Of a stretch of DNA of 64,000 nucleotides, positions 35,601 to 46,248 are shown piece by piece (the stretch's first letter is position 1; each line of letters opens with the position of its first letter). The translations under genes were made by a program, and so were the position numbers. Source of the stretch: Astragalus membranaceus (taxonomy: Eukaryota > Streptophyta > Magnoliopsida > Fabales > Fabaceae); NCBI GenBank assembly GCA_039519185.1, contig CM076848.1, forward strand, positions 190,222,003-190,286,002, written 5' to 3'. The notes under the pieces were generated by a model that saw nothing but the letters and a program-made list of their open reading frames with translations, was not told the origin of the DNA and ran no database searches.

Positions 35601-37154
35601 TTTAGTGGGTGAGATGCCAACTCTCACCCACAACAGCCCCTAATCTACATTTAAATGATGTTATGAGATGCAAATATAAGTTGAAAAAGGATTTTGATGC
35701 AAGAAAGTGGATGAAAATGCAAAGGGTTTCAAGTTATACCTTAGTTCCAAGCTAAACAAGAGTAGAAATGAAGACCAAGAGTAACCAATCACCAACACTC
35801 CTCAAAAATCACCAACAACCAACACGCAACCTTGAAGGATCAGCCCCTTTGATGATGTAAATGTGGAATCAAAGATGAAAGGAAGAGGATATATGAATAT
35901 GGAGTGAGTTTGAGGTGAGTTAGTGAATGGAAGTTGAAAAGAAAATGGAGGAGAAAGGGTGGGGTGGCTACGGCCTAGAGGAGGAGGGAGGTGTGCTAGG
36001 GTTTTTGAATGGAGAGTGAGGCTAAGAGGATGTGTGGGCTGGTCATATGAAGGTATATATAGTGCTCACTTATCATTAAGGGCTTCTAGGTCATTTTGAT
36101 TTCCATTATGCTCTAGGATTGCATCTAAATTTTGAACCAAGGGTCAAGATCAAATGTCACATGGATTAGGGGCAATTAGAAAGCACAAAGTGAGGAGAGA
36201 GAGGGCTGAGGGGCGCAGCTTAAGGAGGTGAGTGAAGGATAAGCTCAATTACAAAATTGTATTTTTCCATGAAGCTTATTACAAGAGTGCCATTTTAATT
36301 CAAATGAAGGGTGAGGATTGCATTTAACACTTGAATGGAAGGCCATGATTTAAACACAATTTGCAACCAATAAAATAAATCAAAATTGAAGGAAAAGGGG
36401 CTGGAATTCGCAGCCAAGGAGAGAGAGTGAGTGGAATTGCAACTTGTACTATTGTACTACACTTGACCTTTCAAAATTCAAAGGGATATTCCTTATTCCC
36501 TTCTAGATAATTCTTCTAAATTCTTGCCATTTTGAGCCATATCCTATGATTCAATGATTGGGCTCTGAACTTTATGATCTCACCAATCCCAAAATTGATT
36601 TATTGACCCCACTCCAAAGGAAATGACCATTTTGCCCTTTTGTTCAAAAAACCGAATTTCATGCCAAAAATACTCCTATGATGCATAAAAAAATGCACAA
36701 CTCCACTCACTTGGACTCACATAAATTCCTCAAGAGATGCATAATGGTTTTTACCGAGAAATTATTTATTTTAGTGAAATGACCAAAATGCCCTTTTGGT
36801 CCCAAAAACCCTGATTTTGCTCTAAACTTCATTTCCACTCTAACAATGATCCTGAGACCCTTTGGATGACCCTAAAACTCTAGAAATGCATGCATGATGA
36901 GAAAAATAAGTCTTTTTGGCGAAATTACCAAAATACCCTTTGAACGAGGAAAAACCCTAGAAACCCTAGAAATGCTCTAAAGTGCTCTAAAATGCCATGC
37001 AATGCTTTTCTAACCCTAAAATGCATTATGAAACTTCTAAAATGCAAGCATGATGCTCTTCCTAACCTCTAGGATGAATGCTAAGACTTGGTTTATTTAT
37101 TTTTGGTTGAAAATTAGGGTTTTGCCCTAAGCCGGACAAAATTAGGGTATGACA
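32656..37154 (-). repeat. Ogre-like LTR, right copy, 4499 bp
   Basis: Near-identical to 27966-32653 apart from two missing CTACGTA modules and scattered substitutions. It ends ATTAGGGTATGACA directly before the CATAT duplication. No internal gene recognised. Confidence 0.92.
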
Positions 37155-37159
37155 CATAT

Positions 37160-37557
37160 CATCAACATAAAGGCACACAAGAATCATATTGCCTTTACTT
37201 GTATGCTTTACATACACACCATATTCTAATTCACATTTCTTGAAACCTTGATGCTGGAAGAATGAATCAGTCTTCAAGTTCCAGGCCCTAGGTGCCTGTT
37301 TGAGCCCGTATAAAGCCTTGTGTAATTTGGACACTTTGCTCTCCATGTTTTTCACTTCAAACCCTGGAGGCTGTGACACATAAACTTCCTCTTGTAGAGA
37401 GGTCCATTCAAGAAGGCGGATTTCACATCTAAATGTAGCAAAGGTCAATTCCTACTAGTAGCTTTAGCAAGTACCAATCTTATTGTTTCGTGCCTAGCTA
37501 CGGGTGCAAAGACTTCAAAATAATATAAGCCAGGTTTTTGTAGGAATCCTCTAGCAA
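37160..37557 (-). pseudogene. Copia reverse transcriptase core, cut at YVDD
   Basis: On the minus strand: GFLQKPGLYYFEVFAPVAR (about 37500-37557), then LHKALYGLKQAPRAWN (about 37285-37335), then LVCLYVDDM at about 37160-37190. These are diagnostic copia reverse transcriptase motifs. The catalytic YVDD is kept, but the frame is interrupted two bases later by the Ogre-like insertion and upstream by the solo LTR, with a frame change near 37445. Confidence 0.88.
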
Positions 37558-37562
37558 CTAAC

Positions 37563-39110
37563 TGGTGTGAGGAAAACATGTGCAAGTATACACAGTCCAT
37601 AACAAGTAATATAGTGTTTAGAACAGGTCGAACCCACAGGGATTGATGAATTCTTTCAAAAGTCAATATTATGTAATTTAGAGGAAAGTAACCAATTTAA
37701 CAAGATAGTTGATATTGGTGAGTATCACAAGTAAGTTAGAATAAAGCAAGGTGTAAGTAGTTGTAATGCAATAGAGAAAAACTAGTTGGAATGTCTTCCC
37801 CAAGTAATTTACTTATAAGTGTTTAATGCAGTTATGATGCAGTTGCACTGAATGCTGTTGCATTAGTTGTGTGCCTTTCAGTCACTTTTCTTCAGAGTTT
37901 CATTACAAGCTTCCTATGTCTAGGCTTGCTAAATAAGTTCACTCTTGTCTTTTAAAGTACCCACAGTATCACCCTATGGACTATACTATCCTATGTCTAG
38001 GACTTAGTATGGTTTTCACAAAGTTTCCTTTATGTAAAACACTCACTCTATAATAGTTCTTGAGTTCTTAATTGTAAACCATGTCTGCTTTTACAAATCT
38101 ACTTATTCTAAGTGATCAACCTCAAAATAAGTGTTGAAAGTATTATCAAGCAAGAACTAAAGTGCACACATCATATACTTGTATTAAACTTACTTAAAAG
38201 CTCATTAAATGGTTAGAACATTCCAACTAAGAGAGGTTTAGCTCAACATAGACATTGCAAGGCAAATATAAACAGAATAGAACATGTTTATATAATTGAA
38301 ATCACAAAAGAGAAACAACAAGATAGAGTTTACACAAGTTGTAGCTCTTAGCATGAATCCTCCCAGCAATGTAGTTGCATTAGCTCCTTAGCACTTTGAT
38401 AAAGCTATGAAATCGAGGTAAGGAGGATTTGTCACTTCCTTCCTTTCCTTCTTACAAAATAAAAACTAACTATGTATATTGAAATTTTAATCTAACTTAT
38501 GGATTGTGATCTATCTTCAAGTGAAGGAGTGAGGTCTTTATATAGTCTTCAAGAGAGGTGCTTCCTTCCTTCATGTTGAAGTAACTTTGATGGCTGTATT
38601 CATGGTTACTTTACAGCAGTTGCTTCCCATGTGAAGTCTTCAATCAAGTGCATAGGGAGGTCAAATGAGATAACAACATGTGTCCCTACGTTGATGACTA
38701 TTCAAAGCTATGTGGGAATTGTAGGCAACGAAATATAAGGTGTTCTTGCTTTAGGAGACCAAACATGAGGTCATCAAGTGCAAGTGGATGGCAAGTGGAT
38801 GTGCAAGTGGATGGCTCCAACCTTCAGGCAATGCAGTTGCAGTGCAGTAGCATTGTGCTAAACCAGTGCAGTTATAAGTGCAGGATCAATGCAGGAGCAT
38901 TTGATGCAGGAGCATCTAGACTGCACTGAACGAACTTATCAAACATACCACAATATATCCAAAATGGCCTATTATCAACTATAACCATGTTAAACACTCA
39001 AGTTATCACATATTACATAAAATACTATATAAACTCTTTATCTTTGCTTGAAAGAGAGCAATTTACTAAGTTTAAACATATGAATAACTCTATATAAAAT
39101 AGAGTTATCA
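37563..39110 (-). mobile_element. Solo-LTR-like unit, 1548 bp, TG...CA ends, 5-bp duplication
   Basis: The insertion has plus-strand ends TGGTGTGAGG and GAGTTATCA and is flanked by CTAAC (37558-37562 and 39111-39115). Removing it rejoins the copia frame ...KARLV-ARGFLQKPG. Read on the minus strand it begins TGATAACTCTA with an immediate stem-loop and ends near CAATCCCTGTGGGTTCGACC. I recall those features from Athila-like Ty3/gypsy LTRs, so a solo LTR of that group is the best guess. No coding region is recognised. A diverged relative is at 43260-45015. Confidence 0.82.
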
Positions 39111-39115
39111 CTAAC

Positions 39116-40928
39116 CTTGCTTTGTGTTTAACAATTGAACCATCTGGTTTCAACTTGATTTTGTAGATCCATCTCACACTAATTGCCTTCTTGTTCTTGG
39201 GTAGCATAGTCAATTCTCAAGTACCATTCTTCTCAATTGCTTCAAGCTCTTCCTTCATAGCTTTCACCCACACCTTCTCCTTGAGTGCTTCTTCCACACT
39301 AACAGGTTCAGCATCAACCATAAGAGCAAAATGGATGATTTCACCATCATGATCAATCTCAGAATCATGTATTAGTTCATAGTCTGCCAATCTGCTTGGC
39401 AATTGTCTCTGCCTCTGTGCCCTAGTTACAAGCACTAGTTCCCCTTCAGAATCAGAAATGGGATATCATCATGTATCACATCATTTTCAGGCACTGCAGT
39501 GTTAGTATTCTGTTCAGTCACAGTTTCATCATCCAACTCAACTGTTCTGACTGCACTAGTACTTGGTTGATTTAGCTTCCAGTCCCATGTTTCTGTTTCT
39601 TTCACCAGGACATCCCTGCTTATCTCCACCTTCTGAGTTACAGGGCAGTAAAGTTTATATCCACCAATTGAATGATACCCTACAAGTGTCATAGGCTTGC
39701 TCTTGTCATCCAATTTTCTTCTATTAGCATCTGGCACATGCTTGAAGCAAAGTGCTCCAAACACTTTGAGATGACTCACACTTTGTTTCTTACCAGTCCA
39801 CTTCTCTATAGGAACCACTTCCTTCAATTTCTTAGTTGGACATAGGTTCAGAATGTATGCAGTAGTAGAAATGGCCTCACCCCACAGTGTGTGTGGCAAG
39901 TCCATTCCCTTTAGCATGCTTCTTGCCATGTCAAGCAAAGTTCTATTTCTCCTTTCAGCAAGTCCATTATGCTATGGAGTGTGAGGAGGTGTCACTTCAT
40001 GAACTATGCCATGCTCCTCACAGAATTTCTTAAATTCTCTTAAATTAAATTCACCACCACCATCAGTTCTAAGGATCTTAAGCTGCTGTCCACTTTGCTT
40101 CTCAGCTTTAGCCTTGAACTTCTTAAATTCAGCAAACACTTCATGCTTGAATTTGATGAGTGAAACCCACAACATTCTAGTAAACTCATCCACAAATGAT
40201 ACAAAGTATCTATTTCCACCAAGTGAAGGTACTTCAAATGGTCCACAAACATATGAATGTGCCACTCCCAAAGCATGAGTTGCTCTAGGAGGTAACTCGG
40301 TAGTAAAAGGAAGCCTAGACTGCTTGCTTCTCAAGCATACTTCACATGTTTTCTCTGGTTTCACAGTTCTTGGAATCCCTAGTACAAGATTTTTAGAATT
40401 CAAATGACCCAAGCTCCTATAATTCAAATGTCCAAGTCTCGTATGCCATAGCAGGTTCTCCTCCTGCTTATCAGTAGCATTTAAGCACTGAGTCTCAGTA
40501 GCTTGAATGCTTACTTTGAATGTCCTGTTTCTGCCCAGTGATGACTTCAAAATCTGCCTCTGTTGTTGATCAAACAGTTTCTGTTCACTATCACACATAG
40601 TAACTGAAAGACCCTTCTCCAATAGCTGACCAACACTCAGGAGGTTACACCTCATACCAGGCACATAGCACACATTCTCAGTTAGGACTGATTTACCATC
40701 TTCTTTCACTATCAGTATGTCTCCCATACCTTCTTCCCACAGAGTTCTCTCATCTGCAAGCCTGATTCTGGTTTTCTTGCTAGCATCAAAATTAATCAAC
40801 CAATTCTTGTTGCTAGTCATATGGTTAGAATAGCCTGTGTCCATGTACCACAGGTCTGTAACTATGTTATCCTCAGTTGTTGTAACCATTAGTACAACTG
40901 GTTCACTGTCAGAATCCTGTTCAAACAC
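39116..40928 (-). pseudogene. Copia protease, integrase and start of reverse transcriptase
   Basis: From about 40928 downward the minus strand encodes a protease with WYMDTGYSNHMTSNKNW (catalytic D-T-G kept). Next come an integrase zinc region (LLWHTRLGHLNYRSL...CEVCLRSKQ) and integrase core motifs (SYVCGPF and LRTDGGGEF, then PHTP and HNGLAERRNRT). A stop codon separates PHTP from HNG at about 39970, and a frameshift lies near 39435. The reverse transcriptase start (AISVRWIYKIKLKPDG, about 39180) is then cut by the solo LTR. In SYVCGPF the usual catalytic Asp is replaced by Tyr. Not functional. Confidence 0.9.
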
Positions 40929-40989
40929 CTTAACTTCATCACCTTCTTTACTCTTATCAACCCAGCATTCATCAGCAAAGTGACCGAAT

Positions 40990-41839
40990 CTATCACAATT
41001 ATAGCACTTAATCTTTTTCTCTTAACAAATTTCTTCTTCTCATAGTTCTTTTTCCCCTTTCCTTTATTAGAATTGGAGGATTCTGATTTATCATTACTCT
41101 TCTTATCACCCGCAGCAGATTGTTTCTTTTTCTCATAATTCTCTTTGCCTTTCTTCCACTTATTATAATCAAACTGTTTCTTATTAGATGGTTTAGGCTG
41201 CAGTGCTTGTTCTGTTTCTTTCTCAGATCCTCTTTCAACTAAACGTAATTCACGTGCCTCTAGGTTTCCTTGCATTTCATCAATTCTCAAAGTACTTGCA
41301 TCCTTTGATTGTTCAATAGCTACTACTATGAAATCGAATTGAGCATTTAACGAACAAAGTACCTTTTCAACGATTGTTTGCTCAGTCATCGTTTCACCAC
41401 AGATCTTCATTTCGTTCGTGACATAAATCACATGCGATACATAGTCAGCAACCTTCTCATTACTCTTCATACTCAGGTTCTCGTTTTGTTTTCGCAAGGA
41501 TTGAAGCTTAACTTTCTTCACCGTAGCATCACCGCCATAACATCGCACAAATGTATCCCACGCAGCCTTAGAAGCGGTTGATTCAGCAATTTTCTCGAAC
41601 ACCTTCGCATCTACACACTGATGTATGTAGAACAGAGCCTTCTAGTCCTTCTTCCTCACTTCGCGATGCGCGTTTCTCTGAGCCTTTGTTGCATTCTCCG
41701 CTAGCGCAGGATGACCGTCGTTAACAAGCTCAAGCACATCTTGAGCACCGAACAGAACTCGCATCTGAATGGACCATTGGTTCCAATTTTTGTCGTCAAA
41801 CACTGGTAGGTGCATGTTGAAGCCACTGTTGCCGTTCAT
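40990..41839 (-). pseudogene. Copia gag, broken
   Basis: The ATG at 41837-41839 opens a copia gag (HLPVFDDKNWNQWSIQM), interrupted by an in-frame stop at 41642-41644. It continues as the UBN2-like domain (KAAWDTFVRCYGGDATVKKVKLQSL is the recognisable stretch) and a Lys-rich segment. The zinc knuckle is still visible in pieces near 40985-41025 but is split by a frameshift. It resembles the gag of the copia element inside the AGL11 intron, so the two belong to related lineages. Confidence 0.88.
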
Positions 41840-42017
41840 CTTCTCGTTCTCTGCAAATCACTCAGTCAAATCTCACAATCGCTCGTGTTTCCCAACCCTA
41901 GGAATCGAGACGATGATTCCTTCAATTCCGATTTGCAAATCGATGTGAAATGTGAAACTGAAATTGTGCACACAACTCGCCGTTCACTCGTGTTTCCCTG
42001 GATCACTCAATAATCAA

Positions 42018-42029
42018 GCTCTGATACCA
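42018..42029 (-). promoter_or_regulatory. Primer-binding site, TGGTATCAGAGC
   Basis: The minus strand carries TGGTATCAGAGC, a full 12-base match to the plant initiator tRNA-Met complement, just inside the 5' LTR end. Confidence 0.93.
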
Positions 42030-42032
42030 ATT

Positions 42033-42200
42033 AGTTGGAGTTCAAAGTGAATTCCATTGAAGAACACACACACACATGCAGAGAGTTGAGAGAAGAAGAA
42101 GTAGCTAACCGAATTGGAGTTTATGATCTGAGTATTAAATGTAAAATTGAATTACAAAAGGGTACTTATAGTTGGTTACAAACAGATATCAGTAAATGAA
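42033..42200 (-). repeat. Copia 5' LTR, truncated (about 168 bp)
   Basis: Matches 26607-26772 with about six substitutions and small indels, then stops after AAATGAAACT, where LINE coding sequence begins. The first base is changed relative to the other LTR (AGTTGG for TGTTGG). Confidence 0.85.
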
Positions 42201-43259
42201 ACTAAAGTGGTGGAATAAAGAGGTTTTCGGAATTATGGAGCTCAATATTGATAGGATTGTAAGAGATTTGAATGGGCTTGAAAATGTGGCAGCAGTGGAT
42301 GGATTATCAAATAGCAAAGGAAATTTTTAAATGCACATGAATATTCTGGCAATAAATTAGTATGAAGGAAAGCCTTATTTTACAGAAATCAAGAATAAAA
42401 TGGCTAGCTAAGGGAGATTCAGATACATGCTTCTTCCATACTTGCAAGAAAGGAAATGGGGAAAGAAACCAATTGCTGAAACTAAAGGTAGGTGAAAGGT
42501 GGGTGGAGGATGTATAGGGAGTGAAAAATGAAGTGAGGAATTTTTTTGAATTGGAATTCAAAGAAGAAGAATTTAGTAGACCAGTCTTTGATGGAGTGCA
42601 ACTCAAGAGAATTACTAATGAAGATAATTTGTCACTCGTAGGATCCATCTGTTTGGAGGAAATCAAGGAAGTGGCGTGGGAATGTGTGGTAATTACAAAA
42701 TCCCCAGGCTAGACAGATACAACTTCACGTTCATAAAGTCTTGTTGGGATAGTGTAAAACATGAGGTAATGGGTTTTATCGATGAGTTTCACAACCAAAG
42801 CTATCAGTGCATCCTTTTTGGTGCTAATATCGAAAAAAAATCAATCCACAATCCCTCCATGCACGAATACTGCCAAATTTCTTTAATTGGATGCCTATAA
42901 AAGTTCTTGGCAAAAATCCTTGTTGGCAGTCTTAAAAGAGTGTTAGGGAAGAAAATTTTGGGGTGTCAATTCCTTTCTACCGGGATGAAAAATCCTGGAT
43001 TGTGTTTTGGTGGTAAATGAAATTTTAGACATGGCCAAGAGAAGGAAACAAAGTTACCTTGCATTGAAAGTAGACTTTGAAAATGCATACAACTTGATGA
43101 ATTAGTCCTATCTTGATTATATGTTGATGCAGATTGGTTTTGATATAACACGGAGGAAGTGAATGCGGGCATGCTACTCTTCGGAATTCCATGTTGGTCC
43201 TATTGAATGGAAGCCCAACCGAAGAATTCATTTCTCGCGAGGGACTAAAATAGGGGGAT
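42201..43259 (+). pseudogene. LINE reverse transcriptase, first part (dead)
   Basis: Plus-strand fragments in changing frames match plant L1-type ORF2: LKWWNKEVFGIMELNIDRIV at about 42210, DRYNFTFIKSCWDSVKHEVMGFIDEFHN at about 42715 (shown in two pieces by family convention), HEYCQISLIGCL at about 42865, and LALKVDFENAYNL at about 43060. Many stops and frameshifts. The fragment begins inside ORF2, so the 5' end is lost. It is interrupted at 43260 by a solo-LTR-like unit and continues at 45021. Confidence 0.85.
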
Positions 43260-45015
43260 TGATAACTCTTATTTATAAGATTATTTATGCTCTCTAGACT
43301 TAAATCAATGTGAGTTTTAAAGTAAATTTATTGTTTAATTAAGAAAATATGTATTAATTAATGCAAAAGAGGGATAGAAACTTATTAGAGACCATTTGGC
43401 ACTTTGGTGCCCCTTGTGGTATTTTAATATGTTTGTTCAGTGTTGCAGTATGCGATGCTATAACATCAGTGTACCTGAGCTAGAGGAGAGAGAAAAGTGC
43501 AGAAGCACAAAAATGGCGCTTCTACAACTTGTCAAATCAATGCAGTCTAGGCGCACCATATTCCTGCCGAAATCACCAACCAAAGAGCTTTAGAGGGACA
43601 CTTGTCCATTGGGGATATGAAGATCACTTTAGTTGGTGGTGTGTCTTGTCACACCTTTTTGGAAGGCTTTCCGGATAAAAAGAAAATATCATCTTCTCCA
43701 TATGGATTCCATGTTTGCTAGTTCTAAGAAAGAGAGAGACTTAGAAATATTTTTCTCTCCATTTTCGTTCAAGCTACCTTCATCTTAAAAGGTGAAATTC
43801 TGAACTTCAATACAGTGCTGCAGCATCACTGGGTTGTTTATGCGAGGAAGTTTAAATAGTATAACTCTTGTACTATTTTCTTTTCTTTTGTATTTTAGTA
43901 ATATGACTATGGTTCCCATCTTTATTCATGTTTTCTTGTTGATGCTCATCATGAGCTAAACTCTTGGTAGTTGGTATGCTCAAAGCTTTGTAATGAATTT
44001 TTGGTATTTTTAACGTAATGTTTTTATGTTTGCATTTAAATCCTTGCGTGAAACTTTTTCCAAACTTATTTTAGGACTAGCCAACTAAATATAAGTACCA
44101 TTTATAGATTCAGACATAGTTTTTAAATTGAACTCAAGGGTAGATGAGTGGTTCTTAAAGGAAACTTTAGCAACCCGTACGCTTAAACCTAGACATCGGA
44201 AAGCATAGTCTATAGGGTGAATACTGTGAGTACTTAATATACATGGGTGAAACTATTTAGAGCTTAGACAATAGCCCTTGTAATGAAACCCCGACGATAG
44301 TGACTGAAAGGCACACATCAATTGCTACAGCATCCAATGCTATAGCATCAGATATTACATTGTGTTCAGTACCTTGCAGTAGTATTGAGTTGACTGCAGT
44401 TAGTAGGTCTCCTACTACCTTGCCAGAGGTTTGTGTGAGCCCAGGGGGGTACCTGTGAAGCCACTCCGACGCTCAAGTCAGTATTGAGAATAGATGAGTG
44501 AGTTTTCTAGGAATGAGAGAATCTACCTTATGAAGGCATTGAGAGCTGGTATTAATAGGAAATCATGCCCGTTTGTGGATCGTCGGATCAGTAGAATCGA
44601 TCTTAACCATTCAAGGGTGATGGCCTTAATTGGGCTTGTATGTTGTGGATATGGGCCGAAATGATTGGGTCAGTCCATATCCAATTGCTAAATGCACCTT
44701 CTGGTATTGCTGAATGGACCTCCTGGTCCAGTCTAGAACACATTGTTCTATTTTAAAGGATTTACTCGGTGAAAGGCATTCCAACTATTTTTTACTTTGA
44801 ACTTCTACACCATCTTTATTTGCTTATCTTCATTCTGTTATTTACATTATATGTCTACAAACTTGTGATTGTTATTTCGCTTCTCTCACCCATTTGCTAA
44901 TAGATTAAACTCTAAAGTTAACATCAATCCCTGTGGGTAGGATCCTTACTTTTTCACTATATTACTTGTTGCGATTGTGTATACTTGCACAACTAGTACT
45001 ACTTGTCGCACAACA
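43260..45015 (+). mobile_element. Solo-LTR-like unit, 1756 bp, inserted in the LINE
   Basis: Plus-strand ends are TGATAACTCTT and GTCGCACAACA, flanked by GGGAT (43255-43259) and GAGAT (45016-45020), a 5-bp duplication with one change. It splits the LINE motif Q-G-D-P-L-A-P. Its reverse complement aligns with 37563-39110: both share the GTGCAAGTATACACA start, CAAGTAATATAGTG, CCCACAGGGATTGATG, and GTGTGCCTTTCAGTCAC followed by TTTCATTACAAG. No coding region is recognised. A solo LTR of an Athila-like Ty3/gypsy family is the best guess. Confidence 0.82.
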
Positions 45016-45020
45016 GAGAT

Positions 45021-46195
45021 CCTCTAGCCCCATTTTTATTCCTCATAGCTCTAGAAGGTTTGGCGGGGATGGTTCACAAAGGTGAGGAGGAGAAGTGTCT
45101 ATAAGGTTGAGGACAATACAATACTATTGTGCTATGGAAAGGAAAGTAATTTATGGTTCTTCAAGGTTGTGTTAAGAAGCTTTGAAATGATTTCGGGCCT
45201 AAGAGTCAACGTTTCAAAAAGTAACAAAGTGGGAATCAATGTTGAGGAAAGGATTTTGAGGGGGGGACTATTCTTTTCTCTCTTGTAGTATTGGGAACGT
45301 ACCCTTAATTAAATCTCTCGGTATATTGGTAGAAGTGAATCCAAAAAGAGTAAGTACTTGGCAGCCGATATTGGATACATTAAAATCTCAGTTATCCATT
45401 TGGAAATTAAAGTTATTGGTGGAAGGGTGACTATGATCAATTTCGTACTCTCCTCATTAATTACCCCTTCACTTTTTCTCCTTCTATAAAGTCCTTAAGA
45501 AATTAAAGTTATTAGTGAGATCATAAGGCACCAGAGAAAATTGGCTTTGGTAAAATGGGAAATAGTGTGTCTACCAAAAGACAAAGGTGGCCTAGGGATA
45601 AAACATTTGGAGGATTTCAACTATGCCCTTCTCTCTAAATGGAGGTGGAGGTTCTTGGATGAAAATGTTAGTTCTGTTTGGAAAAAAAATTCATTTCACA
45701 GGTACGACACAAAGGAGCTATGCATGGAGTACTGAACAATTGAGCAGAACGGAGTTCACAAGATCATCGATTTGGAGGCATGACATTTCTGTGTTAGGAG
45801 CAAAATTTATAGACAGACTGTGGTTCAACAAGGTGGTCAAGAAGCAGCTGGGGAGAGGTGATTTTAGAAGGTTCTAAAGCGATCAATGGTGTTAACGTTG
45901 CATTTAAAGAGTTATTTCCAGAATTATTCAATTCAGTAGAGGAAAGATCATCCTATGGAATTTATGTAAGTCGTTGGAGGGGAAACCATTGGATGTGGAA
46001 CATGGGACTAGCTAGGTAAACTTGGTAGGAAATGAGGTGCTAACAAGTGTGAATGAGTTAGAATGCTGGTGGAAAATATTAAACACTATAACGATAGATC
46101 AGATAGGTGGATGTGGGTATTAGACACCCATAAGGGATTTTATGTGAAAACATGTTATATATGGTTGTGCAGCAACTATGCAGGTGGCGAAAATG
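45021..46195 (+). pseudogene. LINE reverse transcriptase, second part, with zf-RVT region (dead)
   Basis: Continues after the insertion with PLAPFLFLIALEGLAGMV (45021-45075). The catalytic region follows, where the usual F-A-D-D is VEDN (about 45105), then SGLRVNVSKSNKVGIN (about 45200). After a decayed stretch come LPKDKGGLGIKHLEDFNYAL and SKWRWRFLDEN (45570-45665), and the C-terminal WVLDTHKGFYVKTCY (about 46115). Loss of the Asp-Asp pair, stops and frameshifts show it is inactive. Coding resemblance ends near 46195 at a junction with the next element. Confidence 0.88.
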
Positions 46196-46248
46196 CAATG
46201 CACAGATTGACAGTAACTGCTTGTTCAAAGACTTTGAAGCGGTCCTCA

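Larger units (their letters stand above)
27966..37154 (-). mobile_element. Ogre-like LTR-GC-LTR insertion lacking any internal region
   Basis: Two complete Ogre-like LTRs stand head to tail with only GC (32654-32655) between them, flanked by a perfect CATAT duplication. The LTRs are related to, but clearly distinct from, those at 5684-22490 (TGTTGCGCCCCG versus TGTTGTACCCCG starts). No primer site, coding region or polypurine tract remains. The junction reads ATGACAGCTGTTGCG, containing the CAGCTG hexamer found at both LTR/internal boundaries of the complete relative. The two LTRs differ at about thirteen bases, small indels and the copy number of a tandem module. Confidence 0.93.
26607..42200 (-). 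mobile_element. Decayed Ty1/copia element with two nested insertions
   Basis: A minus-strand copia element runs from a 3' LTR (26607-26878) through RNase H, reverse transcriptase, integrase, protease and gag to the primer site (42018-42029) and a truncated 5' LTR (42033-about 42200). About 10.7 kb of its span is later insertion (27966-37154 and 37563-39110). The 5' LTR stops abruptly against LINE sequence, so a deletion or rearrangement removed its far end and the right target duplication. The coding region has stop codons and frameshifts. The LTR overlap differs at about 3-4% of sites. Confidence 0.92.

Noticed and set aside
38678..38929. 83-codon plus-strand Cys-rich frame
   Set aside because: Lies inside the solo-LTR-like unit in the opposite sense. 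The composition comes from TGCAGTWGCA motif clusters, with no known domain.
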